A stretch of 64,000 bases of DNA from Cricetomys ansorgei (GCA_026225945.1 JAMJFZ010000818.1:5219001-5283000); one strand, 5' to 3'; counted from the first letter of the stretch, positions 22,694-34,997 are shown. The notes: generated by a model not told the origin, from the sequence alone. Numbers and translations are program-made.

Positions 22694-23779
22694 ATAGAAC
22701 TGTTGTACATTTATTTATGTGTATGGGAGCTATGAGAACTGGGCACCCCTGGGGTAGTCTGTTTCTCAAAGCAGGCGACCTGTAGGGCAGGGAACAGGAA
22801 CAGGTGACCTGTCTGCAGGAATGCCCCACCCCCAGGGCAGGGCGAAGCCTGGGGATCCAGTGTGCAGCTTGGTTAGCCCCTTGCCACTCCTGGGTCTAAG
22901 AAGACTGCGCTCAGGCTCCACGGGAGCGCGTCTCAGGTAGCGTCTTGCTTCTCGGTGATGTTCTTGTAACTATCCCAGGCGGGAGCAAAGACATTTCCTA
23001 GACACTTGTGCCCCTCCCTTGACTATCAGACATTTGAGACAATGCACCCCAAGGAACTGGAATTTGCCCAGGCCTCTCTCTGGGAGAAGGAAAAGGCAGA
23101 AGCCTGGTGCCAAGCAGAGGGGGAACTTGTCTCCCACAGAGGTTTCACACAGTTCTGACAACTTGCCAGACTGCTTTGCTAGAGAGACTGGAAAGGAGAC
23201 AAGATGAGCCAGTGACTTGTGGGCCCTGCACTTAGCCAAGAGTGCTAAGCTATGCCTCACTCTGCTGTCTACTTAACCCCAAACTTCGTGTCAGGACTGC
23301 AAAGATTAATTTGGGGGGTCCCTGGACCTCTTTACTTTCTTCTTCCCATTGTGACCACATCAAATGCATCTCCGTTCTCTATTACGTGTTTCTCTAATCA
23401 GCATGCTGTGGATGGGTGGCAGAGCCTGGCTTCTTCGGGCTACCGGGGCCCAGGTTCTGGTCCTATCAACTCCAGGAAATTCTAGCTCCAGAACACAGGG
23501 ACTTCTCCTGAACTCTGGATCTCTGCATGCAATGTGGCCCAGCTTGGTTCTCTGCCTACCGAGGACTCAAAGGGATCTCTGTGTCTCCTTTTGGGTTCCT
23601 ACGAACAACTGGTCTGACCTGGGCCCCGAGCTGCCACACCTACCCTAGGCTTGAGTCCACTCTGGTGGCCTGTGTGTTTTTCTGTGGTTTAGGCCCGAAT
23701 TGGCCTCTCTGGTCTCTCCCTAAGACTGCAGTCTCTTCTCCACAGCCTTCCCTGAAGCTGGACGTTATTATGGGATGTC

Positions 23780-23885
23780 ACTTACTAAGCGCCTCCTGTG
23801 TACCAGCTCTGGGCTAAAGCTTTAAATGTGTCCTCAGTCTCCAAGTTTTCTGATGGAGAAACTGAGGCGAGGGGAGATTCCTTTG
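23780..23885 (-). repeat. MIR SINE fragment
   Basis: The plus strand carries reverse-complement MIR: 'acttactaagcgcctcctgt', 'gtaccagctctgggctaa', 'tggagaaactgaggcgaggg'. Its age is pre-rodent. Confidence 0.85.
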
Positions 23886-24224
23886 TTCATCTCAGCATGG
23901 CCTGCTTCCCAGTCTCCGATCCTCACCCCTGCCAACCAGCTAGCTCTGATTGACCTTGCTATACCTTCCCAATGACCATTTGCTTGAGAGGCCATCCAGC
24001 CCTAAAGTACCCACCCTGTCCCTCCCCACGCTCTGCACGCACAAGCAGGCTCATCTGGTCTCATTCCGCAGATAAAAGGCCTGGTTAAGAAGGGCAGAAG
24101 GCTGATGACAAGTTTAGGGTGTTTCATTTCAAGGACCCGAGCACTGGCAGAGCCATGACTGCCCAGTGGACTGTCTTGAAACTTCTACCAACTCCGAGAG
24201 GGCTACACAACCCCAGAAACAGAT

Positions 24225-24570
24225 ATGCTGGGGCAGGGGAGGTGATTCCATCAGTAAAGTGCTCCAGTGAATGCCTGAGAACCTGATTCCGGATCCCCAG
24301 AAGCCATGAAAAAAGCCAGGGGTGACGACACACATCATCAACTCCAGAGGTGGGGCAGCACATCCCTGGAGTGCGTGACCAGCCAGTCTAGCCAGCCAGT
24401 GAGCTCCAGGTTCAGCGAGAGACCAGGCCTCAAAAAACCAGGCAGAGAAGCGATTGAGGAAGACACTTGATGTCTACTTCTGCCCTCAATATGTATGTAC
24501 GTATGTATGTACACACACACACACACACACATACACACACTCCTGAACACACACAGAAAATAAGCAAGCA
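24225..24570 (+). repeat. B3-family SINE with CA tail
   Basis: 'ctggggcaggggaggtgatt', 'aactccagaggtggggcagc', 'agtgagctccaggttcagcg', and a CA run near 24510-24540. Confidence 0.82.
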
Positions 24571-25699
24571 GGCAAACAGAAATGCACATTGGCTTAGGAG
24601 GACTTAGTTACAGTAAACCCAACCCACAGAGAAATTAACGAACACGGAGAGTGCGCTGAACACACCTGACCTACCATCACAACTTAGCCTGGCTCTCACT
24701 GGCTATTCTCAGAACACTCACACTGGCCCACACTTGGCCAATGCTGTTTAATGCAAAGTCTATTTTGCGGTAAAGTGTTGACTAGCTTGTGTATGCACAT
24801 GGACTGTGATGGAACACAGAACTACAAGCAATATCTAGAAAATGCTGGTGACTTGGTACACGGTAGAGAATTGCTTTTGTAGCAGAGTGGAGTTGAGCTA
24901 CGCTAAGAGTTGAACTATAGTAGGCTGGCACCATCCACACACACACAGGGAATCATCGTTAGTTGGGGACTGTCTGTATAGACACGGGAGCCACAGGAGC
25001 CCCTGCTCATGGTGACCCTTGCCAGGAGGCCTTGGCATTTGTTTCTTCCATGAGTCTTACCCCCTCTTTGACTGACACTGGGAATGTTGTTGTCTTGTCT
25101 CTGGTGCCCTGAGCTTTGGCAGTGTTTAGCTAGTGTGGCTAGACGCAGGAGGGAATCAGCAGAGTCCAGAGCAGGGTGCAGAGGGGATGCCCAGGCTAGA
25201 ACTCTCAGCCACACATTTGCCTTCACTTCCCTGGCTACTTGGGCAGAAGCTGTAGAGGAATGCTCTGTCTAGGAACAGAAACTTCTAATGGGAAGCAGAC
25301 ATGCTCAGCCCCGGCTTGCCCTTGGAACTCACCCCTGGTGTGTATGGAGTGCAAGAGGCATCAGATAAAACAGCTTGTTGGGTAAATGGAAAACCCCATA
25401 CACCCTGTGATATGTCCTTGTGCTCCCCTGTGGCAGCACACAGAAAAATGAAGCCACCTGTGGCCTTCCATCCACCAGCCCCCATCCAATGCAGTCCCTG
25501 GGACCTGCTGAGCACATTTAAAAGACACAGCATTACCCTGAGCCCTGGTATCTCCCAGGCATGAGTCACTTCAACAAGGATGACTACTGACACTCTGGGC
25601 AACCCAGATGTCTGTAAGTGTCACCCCTGGGGCCACTGGGGCCACACGATCTTCCATCCCCACTATTCCTTAGTTACCAGGAGACCAGCATGGAACAGA

Positions 25700-26130
25700 T
25701 TCGGGTTCTATTTTATTAGCCCATAACATCTCTAAAACAGCTCCTTTTTAAGAAAATGGCTACTATTAATGCACAAACAAGCACTCAGTGTGTTCCCCTG
25801 CAACCCCATGTCCACTTTCCATTTTCAGGATGGAAGCAGTTTTATCTGTACCCAAAGTATTATACTGAGAGCGTCTTCGTTACCGAAAATCCTGCCCCAA
25901 GCAGCCTTCGCGGGCGACAGGCAGCAATTCTGGCTATTAGAGCACAGCAAATAGCCATGCATGGCAGGGGCTGAGGGAGGGAAGTGAGTCGGCTAGGGGC
26001 GGAGAGAGGGTGGCCAAGGATGACAGGTACCACTGCCAACTGCAGTGAAAACGTGGGAAGAGCTGTTTGGCTCACTCTACAGCCAGAGGTTACTAATTAA
26101 GCAAAGCATTATGGAGCCAGAAATACCCAC
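25700..26130. other. Repeat-free stretch with homeodomain-type motifs
   Basis: Unique sequence with 'actattaatgc', 'ggctattag', 'aatagccatgcatgg' and 'ttactaattaagcaaagc'. It could be a conserved intronic element. No conservation test was possible. Confidence 0.25.
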
Positions 26131-26287
26131 AAAAGCTGCTGTTGTTTCTTCTTCTGCTTCTTTTTTTTTTTTTTAAACCCACATCTTAGTATCAACACTA
26201 CAAGGGCCTTTACAAGAGGCTATTCCAACAGCAAGCATCTTTGATCCCATAATTCACTGAAAATAACTGAAGTAAAAAACCTTGGGG

Positions 26288-26595
26288 TATGTGTGAGTGT
26301 GTGTGTGTTTATGTGTATGTGTGTGTGTGTGAGTGTGTGTGTGTTTATGTGTGTGTGTGTGTATGTATGTGTGTGTATGTATGTGTGTGTGTGTGTGTGT
26401 ATGTGTGTGTGTATGTGTGTGTGTGTATGTATGTGTGTGTGTGTGTATGTGTGTGTGTATGTGTGTGTGTGTGTATGTATGTGTGTGTGTATGTATGTGT
26501 GTGTGTATGTGTGTATGTGTGTGTGTGTGTATGTGTGTGTGTGAGTGTGTGTTTATGTGTGTGTGTATGTGTGTGTGTGTGTGTGTGTATGCACA
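26288..26595. repeat. (TG)n / (TATG)n microsatellite
   Basis: About 300 bp of TG with interspersed TATG and GAGTG. The long Cys/Val and His/Thr open frames here are artefacts of the repeat. Confidence 0.97.
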
Positions 26596-26905
26596 CATGT
26601 ATGTGTATGAAGACTAGTGATCAACTTGAGCGTGGTTCCTTGGGAGGTATCCGCCTTGGTTTTTGAAATAGGGTCTCTCACTGGCCTTGAACTTACCAAG
26701 TAGGCTAGACTTGTAGCCAGCAAACCCCAGGGCTCTAAGTGTCTCCCCCTCCTCTGCTCTGGGGTTACCGGCAGGCACCACCACACCTAGCTTTAAACAA
26801 ACAAAAACAAACACGCGTGGATCCAGGGGATGAACCTTGGGTCCTTATACTTGTAATGCAAGTGCTTTACAGACCGAGCCATCTCCCCCAGCCCCTGGCA
26901 AACTT
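26596..26905 (-). repeat. B3-family SINE
   Basis: Reverse complement: 'agggtctctcactggccttg', 'ggggttaccggcaggcacca', 'gggatgaaccttgggtcctt', 'accgagccatctcccccagc'. The TG microsatellite is its expanded tail. Confidence 0.8.
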
Positions 26906-28194
26906 TTCTAAACTCACCCCGGTTTTCACACTGTGGACTCCTTCTCTTTTGGTTGAAGAACTCACTTTGGGTTTTAGTCATCTACTAAATGATCCCAAGG
27001 TCATCTCGGGAGCTGGTACCCTTGGAAGGGTGAGCATGAATAGCCATCTTCAACCAAACAAGTCTTTCTTCCATGGAGACCTATTCCTACCCCTCTGCAA
27101 GCTTGTTCCAGCAAGAGTGCCACTGGGAAAGAATGAATCACTTTTCCCCAACAGGCAGAGCTGTTTTGTGTCAAAGCCAGTGATGGGCAAGGTGATGGTC
27201 TACAGGTGCCACTGTGCTCAACCAACACTCTCTCCCAACATGCCCCTGTCATGGCCCATCCAGAGAAGGAGTGCACCAGCAAAAGCCTTTCTCATTCTTA
27301 GATCCAGGGCTCCGGCCTTTCACATGGCACCAGGATCCAGCTAGGGGAGACACACCACAGCTGTGTGTGAAAGTCTCGCCCTCTGGCAGCCACTCAAGGT
27401 CTCAAACACCAAGGATGGGGACTTGCAACAGCTTCCTTCTAGCTTCTCCTGATGTCAGAATATTCTGAAGAGTCTGAAGGTGCATCTGGAACCCAGTCCT
27501 ATGGGGCCAGGAACTCAGCTTCTATTTATAGATGTGTGTAAACTGGACACAGATAGCTCAGGAACCGGGCCTTAGGGGGAAGAGCTGCTTTCCATTCTGA
27601 GGTTTCAATGTTTAGACCCTGAGTTAACTAAAGTACTGTAGAAGGAATATGACTAAGGCTCTTTCAGTGCCTGCAATACAGCCTCGGAATAACCCTAGAA
27701 ACCAAAAGCCAGAGCGGAGCTGGGCAGGTCACCTTGTTATAGACATTCGACTGGGGAAACTAGAAGTATGGTTACTCTGTATGGATCACTCTTAGCAAGT
27801 GAAGGGTGGAAGATGGTCCATGGAGGTGAACCATGGGGCCTCTGCACAGCAGAGAAGATCAAAAGGGTCCACTCTGCTCCCTCACATTCTGTGAGCAAAA
27901 CTGAGGCAGAAGAAGAGAAACCACCTCTGGCTCCCGGAAAGGGGGAGGGACCAAAGCAGCAGCAGTTATAACCATGAGATGCACCCCTCTTCCTCCCCAG
28001 GCCTGTACTTGTGTGCTGGGAGAAGCGGGGAGAAAGCAAGAAATGCATCTCCCCAAAACTTAACAGTTCCACACGTGCCCTGCTTTTGGTTTGAAGGGTC
28101 TAGAGAAAGAGAATATCGACTGATGATTAAATAGCATTGATGTCAGAGATGTTAAAATGCTACCACTAAATCACTGGGGGGGGGTGGTTAGCAG

Positions 28195-28510
28195 ATGGGG
28201 GAGATGACTCAGTAGGTAGAGAGCTTGTTTGGAAAACTTTGGGACCTGACCTGAGTCTGATGCCCAGAAACCATGTGAAAGCCTGATTTGGCGGGAAGGC
28301 TTGCAATCCCAGAGCTAGGGAGGCAGAGACAGGAGAGTCTCTGGGGCTTGCTGGCCAACCAGCCAAGCTTAATCCAGACCAGTGAGAGATCCTGTCTCCA
28401 GATAAACAAATCAACAGAGACGGATAGTGTCCTAAAAAATGGTACCCGAAGTTGACCTCAGGCTGCCACACACATGTGTATGAAAATGCATACACACATC
28501 TCCCCCCACT
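28195..28510 (+). repeat. B3-family SINE
   Basis: 'gggggagatgactcagtagg', 'gcttgcaatcccagagctag', 'ccagtgagagatcctgtctc', 'gttgacctcaggctgccaca'. Confidence 0.85.
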
Positions 28511-28944
28511 CCACCCCCCAGAATAAATTACAACATCAAGGACAGAATATGTCGCTAGTACTATTTATTTTAAGAGACAGAGATGACATAAAATAGAGCT
28601 GTATAAAATGTAAATAGCTGCCACCGAGATTGAAAACTCCCACAGAGACAAAAAGGCCAACGAGATATGGGTCAACAGAGAATTAATTTACTGGAAGCTG
28701 CATCTGAGGACATTATTTAGATAGGAGCACAAAGAGATAAAGAAAGAAAAATAGGAAGCAGATGGTGAGAGACCAGGAGGATAAAGAGAGAAGCGATTTC
28801 TTACATCCAGTAAGAGATCCAGCAGCAACAGCAGATAGCGGAGAGGCCACATTCAAACAGATTGCAACAAAGAGTCTTCCAGAACACACGGATTTTTAGA
28901 TTCAAAGTGTTTAATACATCCTGACTTCAAAAGCACTCCAGGGC

Positions 28945-29275
28945 TGGCGATATCTTGATGGGTAAAGCGCTTGCTCTGCAAATGTGAGGGCCAGAATTTG
29001 GATCCCAGAACTCACACAAAAGCCTGACGGGCATGGGAGGGGGCCCTCCCACAATCCCAGGACTCAGGAGATGAAAATGGGATCCTCAGGGCAAGCTGGC
29101 TAGTTAGTCTAGTTGGACCCATGAACTCGGGATCAGTGAGAGGCCCTGCTTCAATGAATACAGTGGAGAGCAACCTAGAAAGGTATCTGATGTCAACCTC
29201 GCTTCCACACTCACACGCGCACAAGTGCAACCACACGGATGTGCACATTCTATAGATACACATGAAAGAAAAGAT
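28945..29275 (+). repeat. B3-family SINE
   Basis: 'gggctggcgatatcttgatg', 'caatcccaggactcaggag', 'gggatcagtgagaggccctg', and a CA-rich end. Confidence 0.82.
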
Positions 29276-29764
29276 ACGAAAGAAATACACCTCCTAGACC
29301 TGACATACAGGGAAGTTCCAGAACACGAGAGATTCTAAGATGCTAGGTTACTGGCAAAGTAAAATAGGGCTGGAAGTGAGCTTCAACAGCAACAATAGGA
29401 ATGAAAAGAAACGGGGCTATTATCTTCAAACTTTCAATTCCCGCACTTAGGATGATAAACTGCTGTTCAGAGGACGGCACTAAAGTAAAGATATTTTTCT
29501 AGATCGCCCAGATGCACCACGGGAGAAGTTAACATTCACAGCATTGCAATCCAGAGAACAGCTAACAGCTGTAGTGGGGGAGGGGGAGGAAATTGAACCA
29601 GTAGGGAAGACTTGGGAGAAATGACCAGCAAAGAAAATGGCAGCAGTACAGTGAAATCTAAGCAAGTACCAACCCAGGGCCAGAGCCAGTGAGTGTCACT
29701 ATCTTCAGTCAGAAAATACAGATGAGACTGAAGTCCTAGGAATATGGTAGGCATGACTTGACTG

Positions 29765-29880
29765 AGACCAGGCTTGGTGTTACAGACCTGTGATTCCAGC
29801 TACTAAGGAAGCAGAGACAGGATCATAAGTTCGAGACCAAGCTGGGAAACTTACTAATAGTCTGTATCAAAAGAGAGAAA
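29765..29880 (+). repeat. B1 SINE next to array 3
   Basis: 'caggcttggtgttacagacc', 'tgtgattccagctactaagg', 'aagttcgagaccaagctggg', with an A-rich end. It directly precedes the 52-bp array on the same strand. Confidence 0.85.
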
Positions 29881-30870
29881 GTGAAGAGACTTGGGAATGT
29901 AGTTCAGCATAGTTCAGGGGACTCAGCTAGAATCCCCCAGTGAGGGGCTGAGGGTGTGACTCAGTGGTAGAGGCCCTGCCTAGAATCCCCCAGTGAGGGG
30001 CTGGGGTGTGGCTCAGCAGTCGAGCACCTGCCTAGAATCCCCCAGTGAGGGGCTGGGGTGTGACTCAGCGGTAGAGCACCTGCCTAGAATCCCCCAGTGA
30101 GGGGCTGGGGTGTGGCTCAGCAGTAGAGTACCTGCCTAGGATCCTCCAGTGAGGGGCTGAGGTGTGGCTCAGCAGTAGAGCACCTGCCTAGAATCCCCCA
30201 GTGAGGGGCTGGGGTGTGACTCAGCGGTAGAGCACCTGCCTAGAATCCCCCAGTGAGGGGCTGGGGTGTGGCTCAGCAGTCGAGCACCTGCCTAGAATCC
30301 CCCAGTGAGGGGCTGGGGTGTGACTCAGCGGTAGAGCACCTGCCTAGAATCCCCCAGTGAGGGGCTGGGGTGTGACTCAGCGGTAGAGCACCTGCCTAGA
30401 ATCCCCCAGTGAGGGGCTGGGGTGTGGCTCAGCAGTCGAGCACCTGCCTAGAATCCTCCAGTGAGGGGCTGGGGTGTGACTCAGCGGTAGAGCACCTGCC
30501 TAGAATCCCCCAGTGAGGGGCTGGGGTGTGGCTCAGCAGTAGAGTACCTGCCTAGGATCCTCCAGTGAGGGGCTGAGGTGTGGCTCAGCAGTAGAGCACC
30601 TGCCTAGGATCCCCCAGTGAGGGGCTGGGGTGTGGGTCAGTGGTAGAGCACCTGCCTAGAATCCCCCAGTGAGGGGCTGGGGTGTGGCTCAGTGGTAGAG
30701 CACCTGCCTAGAATCCCCCAGTGAGGGGCTGGGGTGTGGCTCAGCGGTAGAGCACCTGCCTAGGATCACCCCAGTGAATGCCTTGGATAAAAGCTCAGTA
30801 GTAAAGTGCTTGTTTAGTCTATGTAAGACCCTAGGTTCCATCCCTAATAACAGACACATAGAAGAAGAAA
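29880..30870 (+). repeat. ID-derived 52-bp tandem array, array 3 (16 units plus ID body)
   Basis: 'tgagggg' marks start at 29941 and 29994, then fall exactly every 52 bp to 30722. Each unit reads gggctggggtgtgrctcagc, rgtmgagcacctgcctagaa, then tcccccag. The last stretch (30775-30850) is an ID-like body with the B-box text 'ccctaggttccatccctaat', followed by A-rich sequence. Units 2-5 and 10-13 show the same order of variants, so a 416-bp block was duplicated. Confidence 0.95.
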
Positions 30871-30984
30871 AGGATAAAGAGGAGGTTGGAAGGTGGAGAG
30901 ATCATGTTTAAAACAAAACAAAACAAAACACTGCTTCCATCTTGATGCTAATTAATTCAGTCAGAAAATCACTCTCCACTTTCT

Positions 30985-31205
30985 CTACTGAGCAGCGTCT
31001 CTCAGGAACCTGGAGCCTGATGATTCAGTTAGTCTAGCCAAGCAGCCTGTTCTGGTGACTCCATCTTTGCCTTCTGAGGCCTGGGATTACAGGTGGGCCA
31101 GCACATCTACTGCCTACTCCTGCTTTCCTGTGGGTGCTGGGAGGACGAACCCTGGTGCTCATACTTGTGTGCTGATACTCACACAGAGCCATCTCCCCAA
31201 CCCGG
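30985..31205 (-). repeat. B3-family SINE
   Basis: Reverse complement: 'tctcaggaacctggagcctg', 'aggcctgggattacaggtgg', 'gtgggtgctgggaggacgaa', 'cagagccatctccccaaccc'. Confidence 0.75.
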
Positions 31206-32344
31206 TGCAACTGAATTGTCAAGGCTGAGGAAGTAGTTACGTAGATAAAGCTGCCCAAACCATGCCAATCAAGTGAGAGAAGTCAGCTCTCCAGTAATGA
31301 GCTCATTGTCACATCGAAGTGATCAGGACACTGAAGGGACAGCTCAATAATCTGACCAAAAGTGAAGATTCTGGAAGATTCACGAAGAATTCCAATACAC
31401 CTGATCTGAGAAGCACTGTAGGACATGAGTGTCTGATAATCTTCAAAGCTGTTCAAGTCACAAAAATTAAGCCTATGGCTGAAGGAGACCAATGGGGCAG
31501 AGAAACTGGATGTGTTTTGTAGCCTGGGATCAGACCTTGTCGTTCTGAGGGGGTCCTGACTCAACCTGCAGAACCTGGGGTGGCCTCTGTGTAAGCCTGG
31601 GTAAGGGCAGGTTGGGGTGGGGTGGGATGGGAGGTCGGTGAGGGACTCTGTTTAGCATTCTTTCACTCTCTTTGTACCTTCTAATGTGCTTTCAGAGTGA
31701 AAAAGGGAAACAGAAACCAGCAGCTTAAGCTTGTTATCAGCATATATTAAGTATCTATATGTAATCCGTATACATAATGTATTTTGTTCATATTTGTCCT
31801 CCCTTGCCTTCGGTCTACTCCCTCCCTCTCCCACTGACTCCCTTCTTCCCAGTGGTTACACTACTGAAGAAAATAATCCTTCCTTCCTTCCCTTCTTCCT
31901 TTTCTCAGTAGCCATTAAAAACCTATAGATCTGTTGGGAGGGGCGGGGCCTCATAAAGCCCACACCCTCCATGATGGAAGGTTGAAGGGCCCAATCTTGT
32001 GCAGGCATTACATAGGCAATCACACAGCTGCTGGGTCATGGTGTAAAGGTCATGCCATTGCCAGAAAGACAGCCTTTATTGTAGAGACTTATAACTGGTC
32101 ACAGTGTAGGTAAAATTTTAAGAAATGGCTTTGGACTATTAGGTAGCCCCAGAGATGCAGAAAGGAGCTATGGTCCAGGGACTTGGTCTATTTGTGGGTA
32201 ACAGACTCCAGAGCTTCCTTGCCGAGGCATCCAGAGTGATGGCAGCAGGTGAAAAGTGCAGCCACTGATCTTAAAAATCAAGCCCAACCTGCAGCCAGGA
32301 AAAGCTAAGCTCACTTAGCAACGTGAGTTAGATATGTAAAACAG

Positions 32345-32530
32345 CACCAAGGCCAGTGAGAAGGCTCAGCAGATAAAGGGCTTGCAGTCCAGCCTGATGA
32401 TCTGGTTTCGATTCCTGGGATCCCCAGGACAGAAGGAGAACTGACTCCAGCAGGTTGTCCTTTGACCTTCATATGTGTGCTGAGGCGTGTGCACACCTAT
32501 CTGTCACAAGAAATAAATAAAATGCAAAAA
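32345..32530 (+). repeat. B2/B3-family SINE
   Basis: 'ggccagtgagaaggctcagc', 'ggtttcgattcctgggatcc', 'tgaccttcatatgtgtgctg', and an AAATAAATAAA tail. Confidence 0.82.
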
Positions 32531-32794
32531 AATTAATAATAAGGAGGGGGAAGTCCTAGCAAACCAGGATTAGAAAACAATTGTCTTCACACAGAAAGAC
32601 CGACTGTAAAAAAACAGAGACACTTTCCATAAATCTCATACTTGAAAATAAAACCTTAAGGAATTTCTTTAAAGTTAGAAATGAAGAGGGATGGTGTCCT
32701 ATCACTGCTTCAGTTCAGAATGATAAAGGAGCTAGTGGAACTCTCTAAGTGAGGCTGCAAAGGTAAAGAAAAAGAAATAAAACAAAGAATCCAG

Positions 32795-33050
32795 GTGTGG
32801 TGTAGTAGGCCTGCAACCCCAGATATGTGGAAAGTTAAGGGCAGGAGGATCAAGAGTTCAGGGCTAGCCTGGGCTATACGATGAGCTCAAATCCAGCATG
32901 GGCAGCTTAATGAGACCCTGTCTCAAAATCTAAATAATAAAAAGGGCTGAGTATGTAGGTCAGTGGCACAGGGCTAGCAAGAGCTAGGGTGTGGCTCAGT
33001 GTAGAGCACCTGCCTAGAATCCCCCAGTGAGGGGCTGGGGGTGCACAATT
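32795..33050 (+). repeat. B1 followed by a single 52-bp ID unit
   Basis: The B1 (32795-32945: 'ggctagcctgggctatacg', 'gagaccctgtctcaaaatct') is followed by a short ID-like piece. One unit with 'gagcacctgcctagaatccc' and 'ccagtgaggggctggggg' ends at about 33043. It shows the same B1-then-unit order as array 3 but is not amplified. Confidence 0.85.
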
Positions 33051-33084
33051 TCTTGAGTAGCCCAACAGTAAATATTTTAAAAAG

Positions 33085-33165
33085 GGAAGAAAGTAATACA
33101 ATGGATGGAAAGAAAGAAGGAAGAAAAGAAGGAAGGAAGGAAGGGAAAAGGAAGGAAGGAAGAGT
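33085..33165. repeat. (GGAA)n-like purine-rich run
   Basis: Imperfect GAAG/GGAA repeats. Confidence 0.85.
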
Positions 33166-34111
33166 TCATAAACATACCCAAGTGCTCTGGGAATAGAAGA
33201 GGGAGTAGAAAATTGGATGAGGCTCCTTCAGAACATTCAGATTGGGAAAGCCTTGCTCCTTATCTAGAAGCATGCAAGTGAAGACTCAGAAGCTGGACCA
33301 ATTCTATTGGAAGTTAGGCTTCTAATTCTAGACCCTATTCTACATATGTGTTTCTGATGAGCATGCCATATGTAGACCCACAGAAGAGACGCCTGGCAGC
33401 TTCTTGGATGTATTAGCACGCAGCCATTGTTTGACCCAGTAGCCCGGGTTATAACCTGAAGACGGAGCAGCAAAAATACAAAATGATAAGAATAACCTCT
33501 AGATAGAATAATCCCAGCCCCTAAACCCAGTCTCCTTTGACTCCCAGAACCTATGCACAAGGTGCCACTTTTCTGTGGCTGACTTTGAAGATGGGAAGGG
33601 ACTCTGAGACACCCAAGAAGGTGACCCTCAACAGCTAGAACAGCCCTGCTGACGGGTAGCTTCCCACATACCAAACCTCAGGCTCACAACACGGAATGGA
33701 TTTCTACCAACAAGTTAATGAGCACAGAACCCAGTTCCCCTCCAGAGTCTCCAGAGGGGACACTGTTGCCCTATGGACACCATAGCTTTAGCCATGAAAC
33801 CCACGCCAGGCTTGTGACCCATACAACTCTAATAGCATATGTTTGAGTCGTGTAAGCACCGAGTGTCTGCCAGTTTGTTGATGGCAGTGGTAGAAAACAC
33901 ATGCCCAACATGGAGGACTGGCTAAATAATACACAGCAGGTACAGGCTGGGGAAACCAGCTTGACCACAGGAAGGATGGAGGGAGCCACCGGGATACATA
34001 TGGATGTGCAGTGACTACCTTATCACACGAGGGAAGAGAGCGCAAGAGGCCATGTTTCCCATAGGAAAGCTAATGCAGATGTGTAGGTTTGTTTCTGTTG
34101 TCAAAAAGAAG

Positions 34112-34430
34112 AGCAGAAGGCTAGGAAGGTGGCTCATTCGGTAAAGTGTTTACGTTGCAACCTGAGTTGGATCTAAAGTGGAAAAACCTGGGCACAGCTG
34201 CTGCACACGTGTAATCCCAGTGCCGAGGAGACAGAAACTCATTGGCCAGTCAGCCTAGACAGCTCCATGAGCCTCAAGCCCATAAGAAACAGTCTCAGAA
34301 AGTCAGGTGGATAGTCTATACCTGAGGAACAAGAGCTGAAGTTGACCTCTGGACTCTACATGATGTGTACACTTGTGCATTGCACACATATGTGCACCTG
34401 CACACACATGAGCACATACATACAAAGGAT
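34112..34430 (+). repeat. B3-family SINE
   Basis: 'ggctaggaaggtggctcatt', 'cacgtgtaatcccagtgccg', 'gttgacctctggactctaca', and a CA-rich end. Confidence 0.85.
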
Positions 34431-34997
34431 AGACCGAAATTCAAGTGTGCAGGGTTATCCACAGGGAGTAACAACAGGTGGGGAGAACCTGGACTTCCCA
34501 GCATACCATTTTTCTATTGCTTTGACTCTGCAATAATGTAAATGGTTACAAAGTGAAAATAAACTTAAAGGCCCCGGCAATTTCTCTCAGGCAAAATGAT
34601 TTTTACACAAAGTAACTGCTAATAAGCAAGGTAAAAGAACACAACAGCTGAAATGAATGTGTCTAGTTATATACAGACTGGTGACGAAAGCACAGAAGGG
34701 AGAATGCTGTTGAGTGATTTTTTTTTTTAAGCTCAGCGTTTTGGCTGTGGATCCAGGAAAGAATTAAACCCAAGGACAAATGCTTACATTGCATTCAGTA
34801 GTCTTGTTGATTACTCTGTTGGAATCACAGGTTCATACTCAATATAATAGGTAAAGAAGATGAGAACATTAGGATCTCTGAAAAATGTATTTTAGTAGAA
34901 GGCAAATTTAGTATAAGATATAAATTTAAGCATAATGATATTTGATTTGAATTGGAAATATCATTGTGACTTTATGGTATTAAAAAAAAATTGCCTA

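Noticed and set aside
26739..27344. 201-codon plus-strand open frame
   Set aside because: Its first third is a reverse-oriented B3 SINE and the rest has no recognisable domain or exon borders.
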